DNA of 64,000 nt from Vicia villosa (GCF_029867415.1 NC_081183.1:145138798-145202797); one strand, 5' to 3'; shown: positions 50,091-62,028, counted from the first letter of the stretch. Numbers and translations: made by a program. The notes: generated by a model not told the origin, from the letters alone.

Positions 50091-50604
50091 AGATCCTTAG
50101 CTGGAATTGCCGGGGCTTGAGCAACCCGCGCGCAATTCCTAATCATAAGCAGCTGGCTCGTAAACATCATCCGGATGTTTTGTTCCTCTCGGAGACCTTA
50201 TCGAAGAAGCAGAAGCTAGAAAATATATGCGTTTCGCTGAAGTTCGATTCTTGCTTGTCCGTTGATGTCGTCGGTAGGAGCAGAGGTTTGGCGGTGTTGT
50301 GGAAAGATTCTGTAAAATGCAGTATTGTTAATTTTTCTAGGAACTATGTTAACTTGAGGGTTGAAGATGAAGATAAAGGAGAGTGGCAGTTAACCTGTTA
50401 CTATGGATATCCGGAGCGAAACCGGCGACGTGAAGCGTGGGACTTGTTACGTGAGCTTCGTGACTTGTCTACTGTGCCTTGGTGTATCATAGGTGACTTT
50501 AATGATTTACTCTCGCAACAAGATAAAATCGGTTTTCATTTACATCCTAACTGGTTGTGCGCGGGCTTTCGGGAGGCGGTTACCGGTTGTAATTTAGTTG
50601 ATAT
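50087..50604 (+). pseudogene. LINE ORF2 N-terminus: AP-type endonuclease, cut by insertion
   Basis: It opens MKILSWNCRGLSNPRA and holds endonuclease landmarks: the Asn of SWNCRGL, the Glu of LFLSETLSKK, and GDFNDLL with the catalytic Asp/Asn pair. In the intact enzyme it nicks target DNA to prime reverse transcription. The frame runs into the gypsy LTR after NLVDI at about residue 173. The C-terminal part of the endonuclease domain (perhaps 75-80 residues, judged from other plant LINEs) is absent from both sides of the insertion. Confidence 0.85.
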
Positions 50605-52442
50605 TGTAACACCCTTCTAAACCCCGCAGAAAATTAACATTAAAATCAGAGTAAAACATGAAGAATGGCATTACAACGCCAACAAAATAAACAAATATTC
50701 ATGTCATGCCATAAAGGAACAATAACCAAAAATTATTCAGGTAGCATGTTAACACAGCGGAATATTCTTAACAACTGAATAATCAACATCTGGAGTCGAA
50801 GACTCATAATTCAACCATAAACCATAAACAAAACGGAAGTTTATCAGCCAATTCTAAAATAACGTTCCCGGTGTTACACGACCAGAGCATGACACAGACC
50901 CAACTGACTCTAACGAACTACTTGACGAGCTAATCCTCACCAAGTACACAAGCTACTCCTCAATCTGAAAAATAACAACAGTAAGGGTGAGTTTCATTCG
51001 CATTAACAAATGTTATAGGAATATAAACAATACAACTTCATCCATACATTATTCACCCAAATCAATTATATTCAGATAATATAGCAACATTCGTCAATTA
51101 CAGTCATTCATACCAAAATACACACAAATTATAACATTGGACAACTTCCATTCATGTTACAATCATACACAACAACCTAATGCAATGCAACTAAATGCAT
51201 GTGGTACCAAACATGGGATAACCCATCTCACCGATCCACCACCATAAAGATTCGGCTACTTCTCTCACCAATTCCACACAATGGGAATTAGCTACCGCTG
51301 TCCCACCACCATAAGGGATACAACCCACAATATGATTATGAAATGCATGCATCACATACCGCATGCTAATCATCAACACCAAACAACTGAATAATCATAA
51401 TCATCAACCGATGCAATAACAATATGAGTCACCACAACCAATTAAATCAAGTGTTTTAAATTAAATTCGAGTCACCACTCAAAACTCTATTTTATTGCAT
51501 AAATCGCTTAATTAGCTCCACTGTGCTCGAAACGGCACATCAAACGAACTAACAGTTAAAAATTATACATTGTTAAACTTAAAAAAGTTCCAAACAGCAA
51601 CAGCACGCGGCGCCAAGCTTGGTTCGCGACGCGAACTGAGCGTTCCAAAAATCCTTGGCTCTCTGCCAAGCTGTTCGCGGCGCAAACATCTACACGCGGC
51701 GCGAAGCGAGGAAAAAGTTACGCCTTCGCGGCGCCAACACAGGTACGCGGCGCGACCTGTGCTTATCACAACATCCTGGCATTCTGCCCACCTGTTCGCG
51801 GCGCCAACCCTGTGCACGCGGCGCGAACCGGCGATTTCAGAAACCCCAACCTGCAGAAAACAATATTCTATACCTCCCAAATGCTCTCAAATCATACCAG
51901 TACGAATTTCAAAAAAATAAGCCACGCATACGACATAAATTGCACGTTTAGACATACTTCTAATCATGTTTAACATCATTATTCATCACCAATCATCATT
52001 CACAACATAAATTGAACCAAAGTTCTATAAACCCCAAAACCCCAAACCCGACATATAATCCAATTCGGAATCCTAACATACAAACTCTATTGAATCATTC
52101 ATACAACCCATAATAGAGGTTAATGAGAAGAATCCCCCCTTGCCTCGATGTCGAATTCTTGGATACCCTTGCTCTTCACACTTGCTCTTCTCCCAATTTC
52201 ACGTTCAGCTCTTTTCCTTCTCCTTTTTGGTTCTCTTTTCACAAAATCCTCCTCTTTTCTATTTTATGAAAAAATATAACCTTGTTTTAGTAAAAGGCTT
52301 TGCAATTGACACACCCCCCAATTGCTACTTGCGACACTGGCCCATTAGCCTCATCAATCCATATTTCTCAAATAATTCAATTAATTCTATTATTAAAATA
52401 AAAAAATTAATTAAATTAAGTAAAGAAATTTATGGGGTGTCA
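50605..52442 (-). repeat. 3' LTR, complete, 1838 bp
   Basis: On the plus strand it begins TGTAACACCC and ends GGGGTGTCA. At 51600-51835 it carries eight GC-rich words of the type CGCGGCGC in an otherwise AT-rich sequence. Plus-strand ORFs (51570-51951) arise from these words and are not genes. Confidence 0.88.
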
Positions 52443-52456
52443 CAACCCTCCCCCAC
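52443..52456 (-). other. polypurine tract
   Basis: The minus strand reads GTGGGGGAGGGTTG directly before the 3' LTR, the expected primer for plus-strand synthesis. Confidence 0.75.
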
Positions 52457-52486
52457 TAGAAAAGTTTTCGTCCTCGAAAACATACC

Positions 52487-53989
52487 TTAGGCAAAGAGTT
52501 CCGGGTAGGAGTCCTTCATATGGCTCTCCAATTCCCATGTAACATTTCCACCGGCTGGTCCTCCCCAAGCTACTCTGACCAACGCTATCTCCTTGCCACG
52601 CAATTGTTTCACCTTCCGATCCTCAATCCTCATAGGCAAGACTTCAACTGTCAGATTATCCTTTACCTGTACATCATCGACTTGGATCACATGAGATGGA
52701 TCAGCAATGTATTTCCTCAACTGTGATACATGGAATACATCATGCAGATTTGCAAGCGTCGGTGGCAACGCAATGCGATACGCCACATCTCCTACTCTTT
52801 CTGAAATCTGAAACGGACCAATAAAACGCGGAGTCAACTTTCTTGACTTTAGAGCTCGTCCGATACCAGTCATAGGAGTAACTCTCATAAACACGTGATC
52901 TCCTTCTTGAAACTCAAGTGTTCTCCGTCTCTTGTCATGATAACTCTTCTGACGACTCTGAGAAGCCTTCATCTTCTCCTGAATCATCTTAATCTTTTCC
53001 GTCGTTTCTTGAACAATATCTGGTCCAATCACCGCACTCTTGCCTGATTCGTACCAACATAAAGGCGTCCTACACCTCCGACCATACAAAGCTTCAAACG
53101 GAGCCATACCAATACTCGAGTGAAAACTATTATTGTAAGTAAATTCGATCAAGGGTAGATAACTATCCCAAGCACCGCCTTTTTCCAGCACACAAGCACG
53201 CAACAAATCTTCTAGTGATTGAATAGTTCTTTCCGTCTGTCCATCCGTCTGCGGATGATAAGCAGAACTCAATCTCAGCTTAGTACTCAAAGCCTTTTGC
53301 AAACCTTCCCAGAATCTGGATGTAAACCTTGGATCTCTATCTGACACGATACTCGAAGGAATACCATGCAAACTCACTATCTTCTCAATATATAATTGAG
53401 CCAGCTTCTCCATCGGGTAATCCATTCTCATTGGTATAAAGTGAGTAGATTTTGTCAACCTGTCCACAATAACCCAAATAGCTTCACAATTCTTCGCCGT
53501 CCTCGGCAAACCTGAAACAAAATCCATAGATATACTATCCCACTTCCATTCCGGAATAAATAACGGTTGCATAGCTCCATACGGTTTCTGATGCTCAATC
53601 TTCGACTTCTGGCAAGTCAAACAAGCATAGACAAATTCAGCTATTTCCTTTTTCATTCCAGGCCACCAAAACAGCTTCTTTAAGTCATGATACATCTTGG
53701 TAGCACCAGGATGAATACTCAATCCGCTACGATGTCCTTCTTCAAGAATACTCTTCCTCAATTCGGCAATGTCAGGAACACAAACACGACTACCAAACCT
53801 TATTATACCATTCTCGTCGATTCTGAATTCACCTCCTTTATCTTGGTTAATCAGAGTCAACTTATCAACCAACTCTACATCAGTCTTCTGGCCCTCTCGG
53901 ATTTCCTCAAGAATACCACTAGTCAGCTTCAGCATACCCAATTTAACACTGGTAGGAGTGTCTTCACATACTAAACTCAAATCTCTGAA
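52487..53989 (-). pseudogene. gypsy integrase with C-terminal chromodomain-like region
   Basis: An almost 500-residue frame. The zinc-binding HHCC region appears as GHRSGLSIHPG...CLTCQKSK. The catalytic core starts SISMDFVSGLPRT with its first Asp, and includes IVSDRDPRF (second Asp) and the Glu-bearing YHPQTDGQTERT. The GPFQISERVG segment and the ending ARVAWG-like region (VRVAWGGPAGGNVTWELES) resemble the chromodomain that guides chromovirus insertion. It is joined in phase to the RNase H segment, but a TAA at 53990 separates them where other elements read a sense codon. Confidence 0.88.
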
Positions 53990-55479
53990 TTATTCAATTA
54001 AATTCAATTCTCTCACCATAAGCATAGACATATGCAAGGACTTCCTACTCAATGCATCGGCAACAACATTTGCTTTACCCGGATGATAATTCAGTTCAAA
54101 ATCATAATCCTTGAGAAATTCTAACCATCTTCTTTGTCTCATATTCAGCTCTTTTTGATCAAAGAGATACTTCAGACTCTTGTGATCGCTAAACACTTCA
54201 AACCTTGAACCATACAGATAATGTCTCCACAACTTCAACACAAATACCACTGCTGCCAATTCTAAGTCATGAGTCGGATAGTTTCTCTCATGCACTTTGA
54301 GTTGTCTCGACGCATAAGCGACTACCTGTTGATTCTGCATTAGTACACCTCCTAATCCCAACAACGAAGCATCACAATATACAACAAAAGATTCCGCCGG
54401 ACTCGGCAAAATCAAGATCGGCGCACTAGTCAACCTCTTCTTCAACTCTTGGAATCCTTCTTCACATTTCGAATCCCAGACGAAAGCTTGACCCTTCCTA
54501 GTCAACTTAGTTAACGGCAACGCTAACTTTGAAAAACCTTCAATGAACTTTCTATAGTAACCCGCAAGACCAAGGAACTACGGATTTCGGAAACTGACCT
54601 CGGAGCTTCCCATTGAGACACTGCTTCTACTTTCGTTGGGTCAACGGCAATACCATCCTTGGAAATTACATGCCCCAGAAAGCTCACTTCATTTAACCAG
54701 AACTCACACTTTGACAGTTTTGCATAAAGTTTATTTTCCTTCAATAGTTCCAATACCACTCTAAGATGATCTGCATGCTCTTCTTCATTCTTAGAATATA
54801 TTAAAATATCATCTATAAACACCACCACGAACTGATCCAGATAAGGATGGAAGATCCTATTCATATACTCCATGAAAACCCCCGGCGCATTAGTTACTCC
54901 AAATGGCATCACTGTATATTCGTAATGACCATACCTTGTTCTAAATGCCGTCTTCTGAATATCGTCCGTCTTCACCCGAATCTGATGATATCCCGACCGC
55001 AAGTCAATCTTGCTGAACACACAAGCTCCAACCAGTTGATCCATCAAATCATCAATCCTCGGTAATGGATACCGATTCTTGATAGTAACCTTGTTCAGTT
55101 GTCTGTAATCCACACACAACCTCATTGAACCTTCTTTCTTCTTCACTAGTAACACCGGTGCACCCCACGGTGAGACACTAGGATGAATAAATTTCTTCTC
55201 ATGTAACTCTTCCAATTGACTCTTCAACTCAGTCAATTCCGATGCCGACATATGATAAGGTTCCATCGACACAGGACTAGTTCCAGGAATTAATTCAATA
55301 GCAAATTCTACCTCCCTCTCTGGCGGTAATTCTCTTACATCTTCTGGGAAAACTTCAGGAAATTCACAAACTACCGGTAAGTCATTACTCACCGCTTTCT
55401 TTTTCACCTCCATGGATGCAATCAACATAAACACGGCAGCCCCGTCCTTCATTACTTCATCCACCTGTCTAGCAGTCAT
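53990..55479 (-). pseudogene. gypsy reverse transcriptase and RNase H, frameshifted
   Basis: Reverse transcriptase occupies 55479 to about 54580, with [23 protein letters not shown] sequence, [12 protein letters not shown] and the active-site FIDDILIYS (a YxDD variant usual in gypsy elements). At about 54578, after VSEIRS, the frame slips by one base. RNase H continues in the next frame at 54520-53990: [32 protein letters not shown] and [14 protein letters not shown]. It ends at an in-frame stop. The polyprotein could not be made as one chain. Confidence 0.88.
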
Positions 55480-56853
55480 TGCTAAACTCTCAACACCGAC
55501 ATCTTCCGGAAAAATAACCGTCTTCGTGAAACAGTTGATATGAATCCGATTAAATTACAACCAATTCATACCCAGGATGACATCAAGTTGTTCCAACGGA
55601 AGGCACACTAAGTCCATTCCGAACTCTCTACCAAAAATATCAATTGGACAGTTCAAACAGGCAAACGAAGTAATCACTGAACCCGACGCAGGAGTGTCAA
55701 TGATCATACTTCCATGAATATCAGATATTTCCAAGTTCAGACGTTTAGCACAATCCAACGAAATAAACGAGTGAGTTGCTCCAGTATCTATTATTGCAAT
55801 TAAAGGAGTGCCATGGATAAAACACGTACCTTTAATCAATCGATCCTCTCGAGTAGTCTCTGAACCTGATAAAGCGAAAACTTTACCCCCAGCTTGATTC
55901 TTCTTTGGCTTAGGACACTGTGGACTAATATGACCTTCTTCACCACAGTTATAGTAAGTCACAGTCCTTCCCTTGCAGTCAACCGCAATGTGGCCTGCTT
56001 TACCACACCTGTAGCACTTCTTCTCTTCGCTCTTGCACTCGTGAACACGATGTCTAGGTTCCCCACACTTAAAGCACTTAACAGGAGCGCTAGAGTCTCC
56101 CCCACTAGGCTTCTTCCAACTCCCAGCTTTATAATTACCTCTACCATATGGTTTACCACGGTCCATAGGCTTCTTCCCCATCTTGTCGACTAACTCGCGA
56201 GAGTGAGACGACTTCAGCTTGAGGTTATCCTCTTCATAGATCCTACTACAATCCACCAAATCTGTAAACCGGCGAATCCTTTGGTACCTGATTCCCTGCT
56301 TAATTTCATCGCGGAGACCATTCTCGAACTTAACACATTTCGAAAATTCGCTCGCTTCATCATTGTTATAGTGGACATAGTACTTGGCCAGCTCAACAAA
56401 CTTTGAAGCATACTCCAGCACCGTCATGTTGCCTTGTGTCAGCTCCAAAAACTCAACTTCTTTCCTGCCCCGAACATCCTCAGGAAAGTACCTCCTCAGG
56501 AATTCTGGCCTGAATACAGCCCAAGTGATCGCTACACCTGCAGATCCAAGTTCATCTCGACTAGCAATTCACCAATCATCAGCTTCTTCAGACAGCATGT
56601 GAGTCCCATACCTCACCTTCAGATTTTCAGCACAATCGATCACTCTGAAGATCCTTTTGATTTCCTTCAGCCACCTCTGAGCGCCTTCGGGATCGTGCGT
56701 GCCTTTGAACAACGGAGGATTGTTCCTCTGAAAACTATTCAGCTGCCTGTCAGCGCCAATACCAGCCCCATTGGCATTCCCTCCTAATACACCAGCAATC
56801 ATGCCCAGAGCCTCAGCAATCGCGTCGTCATTTCTTCCTCCTCTTCCGGCCAT
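55480..56853 (-). pseudogene. gypsy gag and aspartic protease, two stops
   Basis: Gag starts MAGRGGRNDDAIAEAL at 56853. A TGA at 56569-56571 interrupts it after ADDW (codon 95), and the frame then stays open to 55555. Three zinc knuckles follow: CFKCGEPRHRVHEC, CYRCGKAGHIAVDC, and a third with its first Cys changed to Tyr (YYNCGEEGHISPQC). The protease active site is IIDTGATHSF. A TAA near 55555 after GMNWL separates protease from the reverse transcriptase frame. Confidence 0.87.
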
Positions 56854-56973
56854 TGTTCTGCTAAATATCAGACAATATTCATTAGAATAAGAAGTATCGA
56901 CAGTGTCAACCTTACACTAATCGTATACGAAGGATTAACCGACACTAAGACTCTGACTCAACGACCGACTATG

Positions 56974-56985
56974 CTCTGATACCAC
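56974..56985 (-). other. primer binding site, initiator tRNA-Met
   Basis: The minus strand reads TGGTATCAGAGC four bases inside the 5' LTR, matching the 3' end of plant initiator tRNA-Met. Confidence 0.85.
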
Positions 56986-56989
56986 TATT

Positions 56990-58129
56990 GTAACACCCTT
57001 CTAAACCCCGCAGAAAATTAACATTAAAATCAGAGTAAAACATGAAGAAGGGCATTACAACGCCAACAAAATAAACAAATATTCATGTCATGCCATAAAG
57101 GAACAATAACCAAAAATTATTCAGGTAGCATGTTAACACAGCGGAATATTCTTAACAACTGAATAATCAACATCTGGAGTCGAAGACTCATAATTCAACC
57201 ATAAACCATAAACAAAACGGAAGTTTATCAGCCAATTCTAAAATAACGTTCCCGGTGTTACACGACCAGAGCATGACACAGACCCAACTGACTCTAACGA
57301 ACTACTTGACGAGCTAATCCTCACCAAGTACACAAGCTACTCCTCAATCTGAAAAATAACAACAGTAAGGGTGAGTTTCATTCGCATTAACAAATGTTAT
57401 AGGAATATAAACAATACAACTTCATCCATACATTATTCACCCAAATCAATTATATTCAGATAATATAGCAACATTCGTCAATTACAGTCATTCATACCAA
57501 AATACACACAAATTATAACATTGGACAACTTCCATTCATGTTACAATTATACACAACAACCTAATGCAATGCAACTAAATGCATGTGGTACCAAACATGG
57601 GACAACCCATCTCACCGATCCACCACCATAAAGATTCGGCTACTTCTCTCACCAATTCCACACAATGGGAATTAGCTACCGCTGTCCCACCACCATAAGG
57701 GATACAGCCCACAATACGATTATGAAATGCATGCATCACATACCGCATACTAATCATCAACACCAAACAACTGAATAATCATAATCATCAACCGATGCAA
57801 TAACAATATGAGTCACCACAACCAATTAAATCAAGTGTTTTAAATTAAATTCGAGTCACCACTCAAAACTCTATTTTATTGCATAAATCGCTTAATTAGC
57901 TCCACTGTGCTCGAAACGGCACATCAAACGGACTAACAGTTAAAAATTATACATTGTTAAACTTAAAAACGTTTCAAACGGCAACAGCACGCGGCGCCAA
58001 GCTTGGTTCGCGGCGCGAACTGAGCGTTCCAAAAATCCTTGGCTCTCTGCCAAGCTGTTCGCGGCGCAAACATCTACACGCGGCGCAAAGCGAGGAAAAA
58101 GTTACGCCTTCGCGGCGCCAACACAGGTA
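56990..58129 (-). repeat. 5' LTR, truncated at its 5' end
   Basis: Collinear with 50605-51745 and nearly identical. It stops inside the CGCGGCGC motif cluster, where LINE sequence begins (AACACAGGTA then TTCTTTTAG). About 700 bp of this LTR are missing. Confidence 0.88.
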
Positions 58130-59906
58130 TTCTTTTAGATTCGAGAATGCTTGGCTTACTAATGAAGAGTTGGATGAAGTGGTTAGGAAAGGTTGGGAGA
58201 TAGAGGATAATGGAGATGTGCTGCACCATATTAGTAATTGTGCAAAGGAATTGTCCAGTTGGAACAAGAATGTTTTCACTCAGCAGAGACATAACTTATC
58301 ACTGCATTTTGCAGCCATGGAAGCGGCGAGAGCGGTGAATGATGAGGGAGCGGCAAGAAGATTTTTTGAGGCACAGCGAGAGTATAATAAAATCTTAGTC
58401 CGCGAGGAAATTTTCTGGAAACAAAGAGCTAAAATGCATTGGCTCCGGTTCGGCGACTCGAATTCTAAGTTTTTCCATAGATCCGCCACTGTAAGGAAGA
58501 ATTTTAAAAAGATTGACTCCATTATGGATGATACAGGGAGTGAAACTAAAGACCAAGCGGAGATATGTCGTATCGCTAAATCTTATTTCGAAGAACTTTT
58601 TGAAGTTAAGCAGGGGGATTATGATCCTGTGTTGAATTACATTCAACCGGTTATTTTGCAGGAGGATAATAGCAAACTTATTTTACCTATCACCAAAGCT
58701 GAACTTTATGTAGCGCTTCTTCAAATGCACCCGGATAAATCACCGGGTCCTGATGGGTTTAACCCCGCCTTTTATCAACACTTTTGGAGCTTATGTGGTG
58801 AGGATATTTTCCAGGCAGCACTGTTGTGGCTTGATAGAGGTTTCTTTCCGCCGGAACTTAATGCGACAAACATATGTCTTATCCCCAAGTGTGCTAATCC
58901 GAAAAATATGAAGGATCTTCGTCCCATTTCTCTATGTAATGTCGTGTATAAGCTAATAGCCAAAGTGTTAGCTAATAGATTAAAACCATTGTTGGAAAGG
59001 TGTGTATCCGAAGAGCAGTCGGCCTTTGTGGAAGGGAGATCCATCCTTGATAACGCTGTGGTGGCTACGGAAATAATTCATGCGTTAAAGAGGAAGACGA
59101 ATGGTAACATAGCAAATTTGGCTTTGAAGGTTGATATTAGTAAAGCTTATGATAGAGTTGATTGGGGTTTTCTTAGAGGCATCCTGCGTCGCATGGGGTT
59201 TGATGAGAAGTGGATTCATTGGCTTTTAATGTGTGTTACTTCGGTGCATTATTCTGTTCTCGTTAACTCGGATAGAGTCGGACCTATTATTCCAGGAAGA
59301 GGGCTGAGACAAGGCGATCCCCTTTCACCATATCTGTTCATCCTTGTATCTGAAGGGCTTTCTGCTCTTATTAGAGGCGCTGTTTCCCGTGGTGATCTCC
59401 ATGGAGCCCGTGTTTGCAGGGGGGCACCAAGTGTATCCCACTTGCTTTTTGCTGACGATTGTTTTCTGTTTTGCAGGGCAAATATTGTGGAGGCGTCAAA
59501 CCTTATGGAGCTTCTCAATACTTATGCCAAGGCGACAGGCCAAGTGATCAATCTTACCAAATCTGAAGTGTTTTTTAGTCGTAACCTGAGTGGTCCAGCT
59601 CAGGAGGACTTGGCCAATTTGATGGGGGTACGACATGTTATGGGTACTGGGACTTATTTGGGCCTACCTTCCATGATTGGTAGAAGTAAGAAGGCGGTGT
59701 TCTCTTTTATTAAGGATCGTATATGGAAACGTATAAACTCTTGGAGCGGTCGTTCTTTGTCTAAAGCAGGGAAAGAAGTTATGATTAAATCCGTTCTGCA
59801 GTCGATTCCAGCCTACATTATGAGTATCTATTTAATCCCGGATGGGGTGGTGAAGGATATTGAAAAAATGCTTAACTCTTTTTGGTGGGGGAGGGGGTGG
59901 TTGTAA
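57954..59906 (+). pseudogene. LTR-LINE chimeric frame: LINE reverse transcriptase
   Basis: A 650-codon open frame. Residues 1-58 are read from the antisense of the truncated gypsy LTR (MLNLKTFQTATARGAKLG...). From residue 59 the frame is LINE ORF2. It includes the pre-RT region (FRFENAWLTNEELDEVV, HWLRFGDSNSKFFH), the RT blocks DKSPGPDGFN, LRPISLCNVVYKLIAKVLA, FVEGRSILDNAVVA, LKVDISKAYDRV and GLRQGDPLSPYLF, and the catalytic FADD in LLFADDCFLF. It ends at a frameshift in a G-run near 59885-59897. It could encode an RT-like chain, but lacks the endonuclease, so mobilisation is unlikely. Confidence 0.85.
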
Positions 59907-61380
59907 TAATAAGGGTATTCGGTGGTTAGCATGGGAGAGGATGACTATGATGAAGTGTGAGGGAGGATTGGGATTTAGAGACTTTAAAGCCTTTAATATG
60001 GCAATGGTAGCAAAACAAGGTTGGAATATTTTGGCGAAACCCACTTCCCTCGTTGCTAGAATTTTCAAAGCAAGGTACTTTCCACGGTCATCTTTCCTTG
60101 ATTCAAAAGTTGGTAACAATCCGAGCTACGTGTGGAGGAGTTTGTGGAGAGCTAAGGATGTTCTTAAGCTTGGTAGTAGGTGGAGCATAGGTGAAGGTAG
60201 TAACATTACGGTTATGAATGATCCGTGGCTTCGAGAGAAAGAAAGTTGGTGGACATGTGGTCCACACTTACAAGGTACGTATAATCTGTGTGTTAAGGAT
60301 CTTCTTCTGACTAATGTTAAACAATGGGATGTGGGTAAGGTGAACTTGCTTTTCGATCATGTGGTCGCTGAAGCTATTCTTAGAGTTCCCCTAGTGGAGG
60401 AGGTTGTGGAGGATAGGTTGGTGTGGCAAGAGGAAAGGAATGGTGAGTATAGTGTGAAGTCGGGTTATAGACTTTGGAGAGGAATGCAAAGTAGAAATCA
60501 GTGTAATGATAGGGAGGGTAATTGGAAGAATGTCTGGAACATCTTAGCGCCTTCTAGAGCTAAGCATCTGTTATGGCGTATTTGTCGGGGCTGCCTTCCA
60601 ACCCGTACTAATTTGCAACAACATCATGTTCAGTGCTCGTCTCTTTGCCCATGGTGTGATATTGAAGAAGAAGATGAGTGGCATGTCTTTTTCGGTTGCA
60701 TTTCAACCTTCCAAAGTTGGCGGGCAGCAGGTTTGTCAGCTATTATAGACTCTCGTATTCACTCTTTTCATGATGCTAAGTCGCTTATATTTGATGTGTG
60801 TAGTCGGGAGGATCGTCGGGATGCCGGGAGATTTGCTATGGTACTTGAATCCCTTTGGAGGAGTAGGAACAATGTGGTGTGGCAAGATGATCGAGAAGAT
60901 GCTATAAGAATTGGTTTACAAGCCTATCACAATTGGTATGATTGGTTCCTAGCTAGGAAGGACAATAATGGGTGTACTACTAATAATTTTCCGCTTACTT
61001 GGATCCCGCCTTTGGTTGATCAGGTGAAGTGTAATGTTGATGCAGGTTTTAATAATAATGCTGTTACTGCTAACAGAGGTTGGTGCTTTCGGGATCATCT
61101 GGGTAGATTTATCAGAGCTGGTTCTGCGTGGGATTTAGGCCTTTATTCGGTCTTTGAAGCCGAAGCCATCGCGTTGAAGGAAGCTATCCAGGATGCTATC
61201 TCCCTTCAGCTTTCCTATGTTACCTTTGAAAGTGATTGCCAATTTGTTGTCAATTCTATCTACTCTAAGCATGTTGGCTACTCTGAGCATTTTATATTTA
61301 TTTCCGAACTTTGAGGTAAAGTTCATTAAGCGCCAAGCGAATTCGGTTGCCCATAATTTAGCAAAGGCGGCCAATTCTTA
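59898..61380 (+). pseudogene. LINE ORF2 C-terminus: zf-RVT and RNase H
   Basis: After the G-run frameshift the frame continues NNKGIRWLAWERM, then FRDFKAFNMAMVAKQGW. A zinc-binding zf-RVT region (CPWCDIEEEDEWHVFFGC) and an RNase H domain with NVDAGF, EAEAIALKEA and ESDCQFVVN follow. A second frameshift near 61300 moves the end to FIKRQANSVAHNLAKAANS, stopping at 61381. Such RNase H tails are typical of plant L1-type LINEs. The 3' untranslated part ends in poly(A) at 61464-61479. Confidence 0.83.
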
Positions 61381-61618
61381 GTCTAGGCGTAATATCCTTA
61401 ATATGGTACCTCCTTGTATTTTTCAAAGTTTGATGAATGAAAGTTGTTAAGTCTGTTTATGTAAAAAAAAAAAAAAAAATCATAAATCATATAACTCAGA
61501 CAACAAATAATATAGATTAAGCTTCATCTTGCTAAAATCAAAACATTATTATTATTATCATAGAAAATCCAACAACACAGTTTATAACAACTTTACAACA
61601 TTACAAAAAAAAGCATGA

Positions 61619-61957
61619 TTAAGCAACTGGTTTAAACGAAGTGAGGCTCCTAGAATGTGCAAAAGGTTTATCCCAAACTTGCGCTTCATACTTCTTGGTA
61701 GCAGCAGATCCATCTTTCGCCGTCAACACAAGTAGATAATTCGTTCCGGCCACAACCTGGCTTTGACCGCTAATCACTTCCACCAGACTCAATTTCTCAC
61801 CAGATTGTTTCCCGTGTTCCGTCAACGCGAATTCAGCGATCTCCTTCACGTATGGATCTTTGATGTCCTTGATCGGAGTCCAGCCGCCGGTTCTAGCGGC
61901 GTCGGAAAAGACGGACACGGATAAAGAGAGAAGAAAAAAGATCACAACGCTTTTCAT
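61619..61957 (-). CDS. phytocystatin, secreted cysteine-protease inhibitor (canonical motifs)
   Basis: A single-exon gene of 112 residues. It has a signal peptide (residues 1-20, VVIFFLLSLSVSVFSDA), so it is probably secreted or vacuolar. All inhibitory elements are present: Gly-Gly at 24-25 (TGGWTPI), the plant-specific helix motif IAEFALTEH (40-48), QVVAG at 67-71 forming the first binding loop, and Trp95 in VWDKP for the second. It should inhibit papain-type proteases and resembles the Arabidopsis CYS5 type. A TATA box lies 72 bp upstream. The LINE inserted just beyond its 3' end, about 130 bp from the stop, without touching the frame. It probably represents the ancestral state of the three-gene family. 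Confidence 0.94.
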   Translation of the reverse strand: MKSVVIFFLLSLSVSVFSDAARTGGWTPIKDIKDPYVKEIAEFALTEHGKQSGEKLSLVEVISGQSQVVAGTNYLLVLTAKDGSAATKKYEAQVWDKPFAHSRSLTSFKPVA

Positions 61958-62028
61958 GTTTTTTCAAGATTAGTTATAAAATCTGTGATTGTTTTCAATG
62001 ATGCGTTTAGAATGGGGGAGGGATTGGG

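Larger units (their letters stand above)
50605..58129 (-). mobile_element. chromodomain-type Ty3/gypsy retrotransposon inserted in the LINE
   Basis: It is a minus-strand element of about 7.5 kb. The complete 3' LTR is at 50605-52442, with a polypurine tract at 52443-52456, pol and gag remnants at 52487-56853, a primer site at 56974-56985, and a 5' LTR truncated at 56990-58129. The two LTR copies differ at about a dozen positions over 1140 bp by eye, indicating a young insertion. Gag-PR-RT-RNase H-integrase order and a chromodomain-like C terminus point to a Tekay/Del-type chromovirus. The truncated LTR joins LINE sequence directly, so no target duplication is visible. Confidence 0.88.
48301..61481 (+). 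mobile_element. L1-type LINE, split by a Ty3/gypsy insertion
   Basis: It runs from a leader through ORF1 and the two halves of ORF2 to a 16-base poly(A) tail (61464-61479). A candidate 11-bp target duplication ATAAATCATAT flanks it (48290-48300 and 61482-61492); it is AT-rich and therefore only moderately convincing. Excluding the gypsy element (50605-58129), the LINE is about 5.7 kb. Coding defects are an in-frame stop in ORF1, the insertion with loss of ORF2 sequence, and two later frameshifts, so it is inactive. Its 3' end lies about 130 bp beyond the stop codon of the third cystatin. Confidence 0.82.

Noticed and set aside
51563..51951. Arg-rich ORFs on both strands
   Set aside because: They arise from the GC-rich CGCGGCGC cluster in the LTR and recur in the second LTR.
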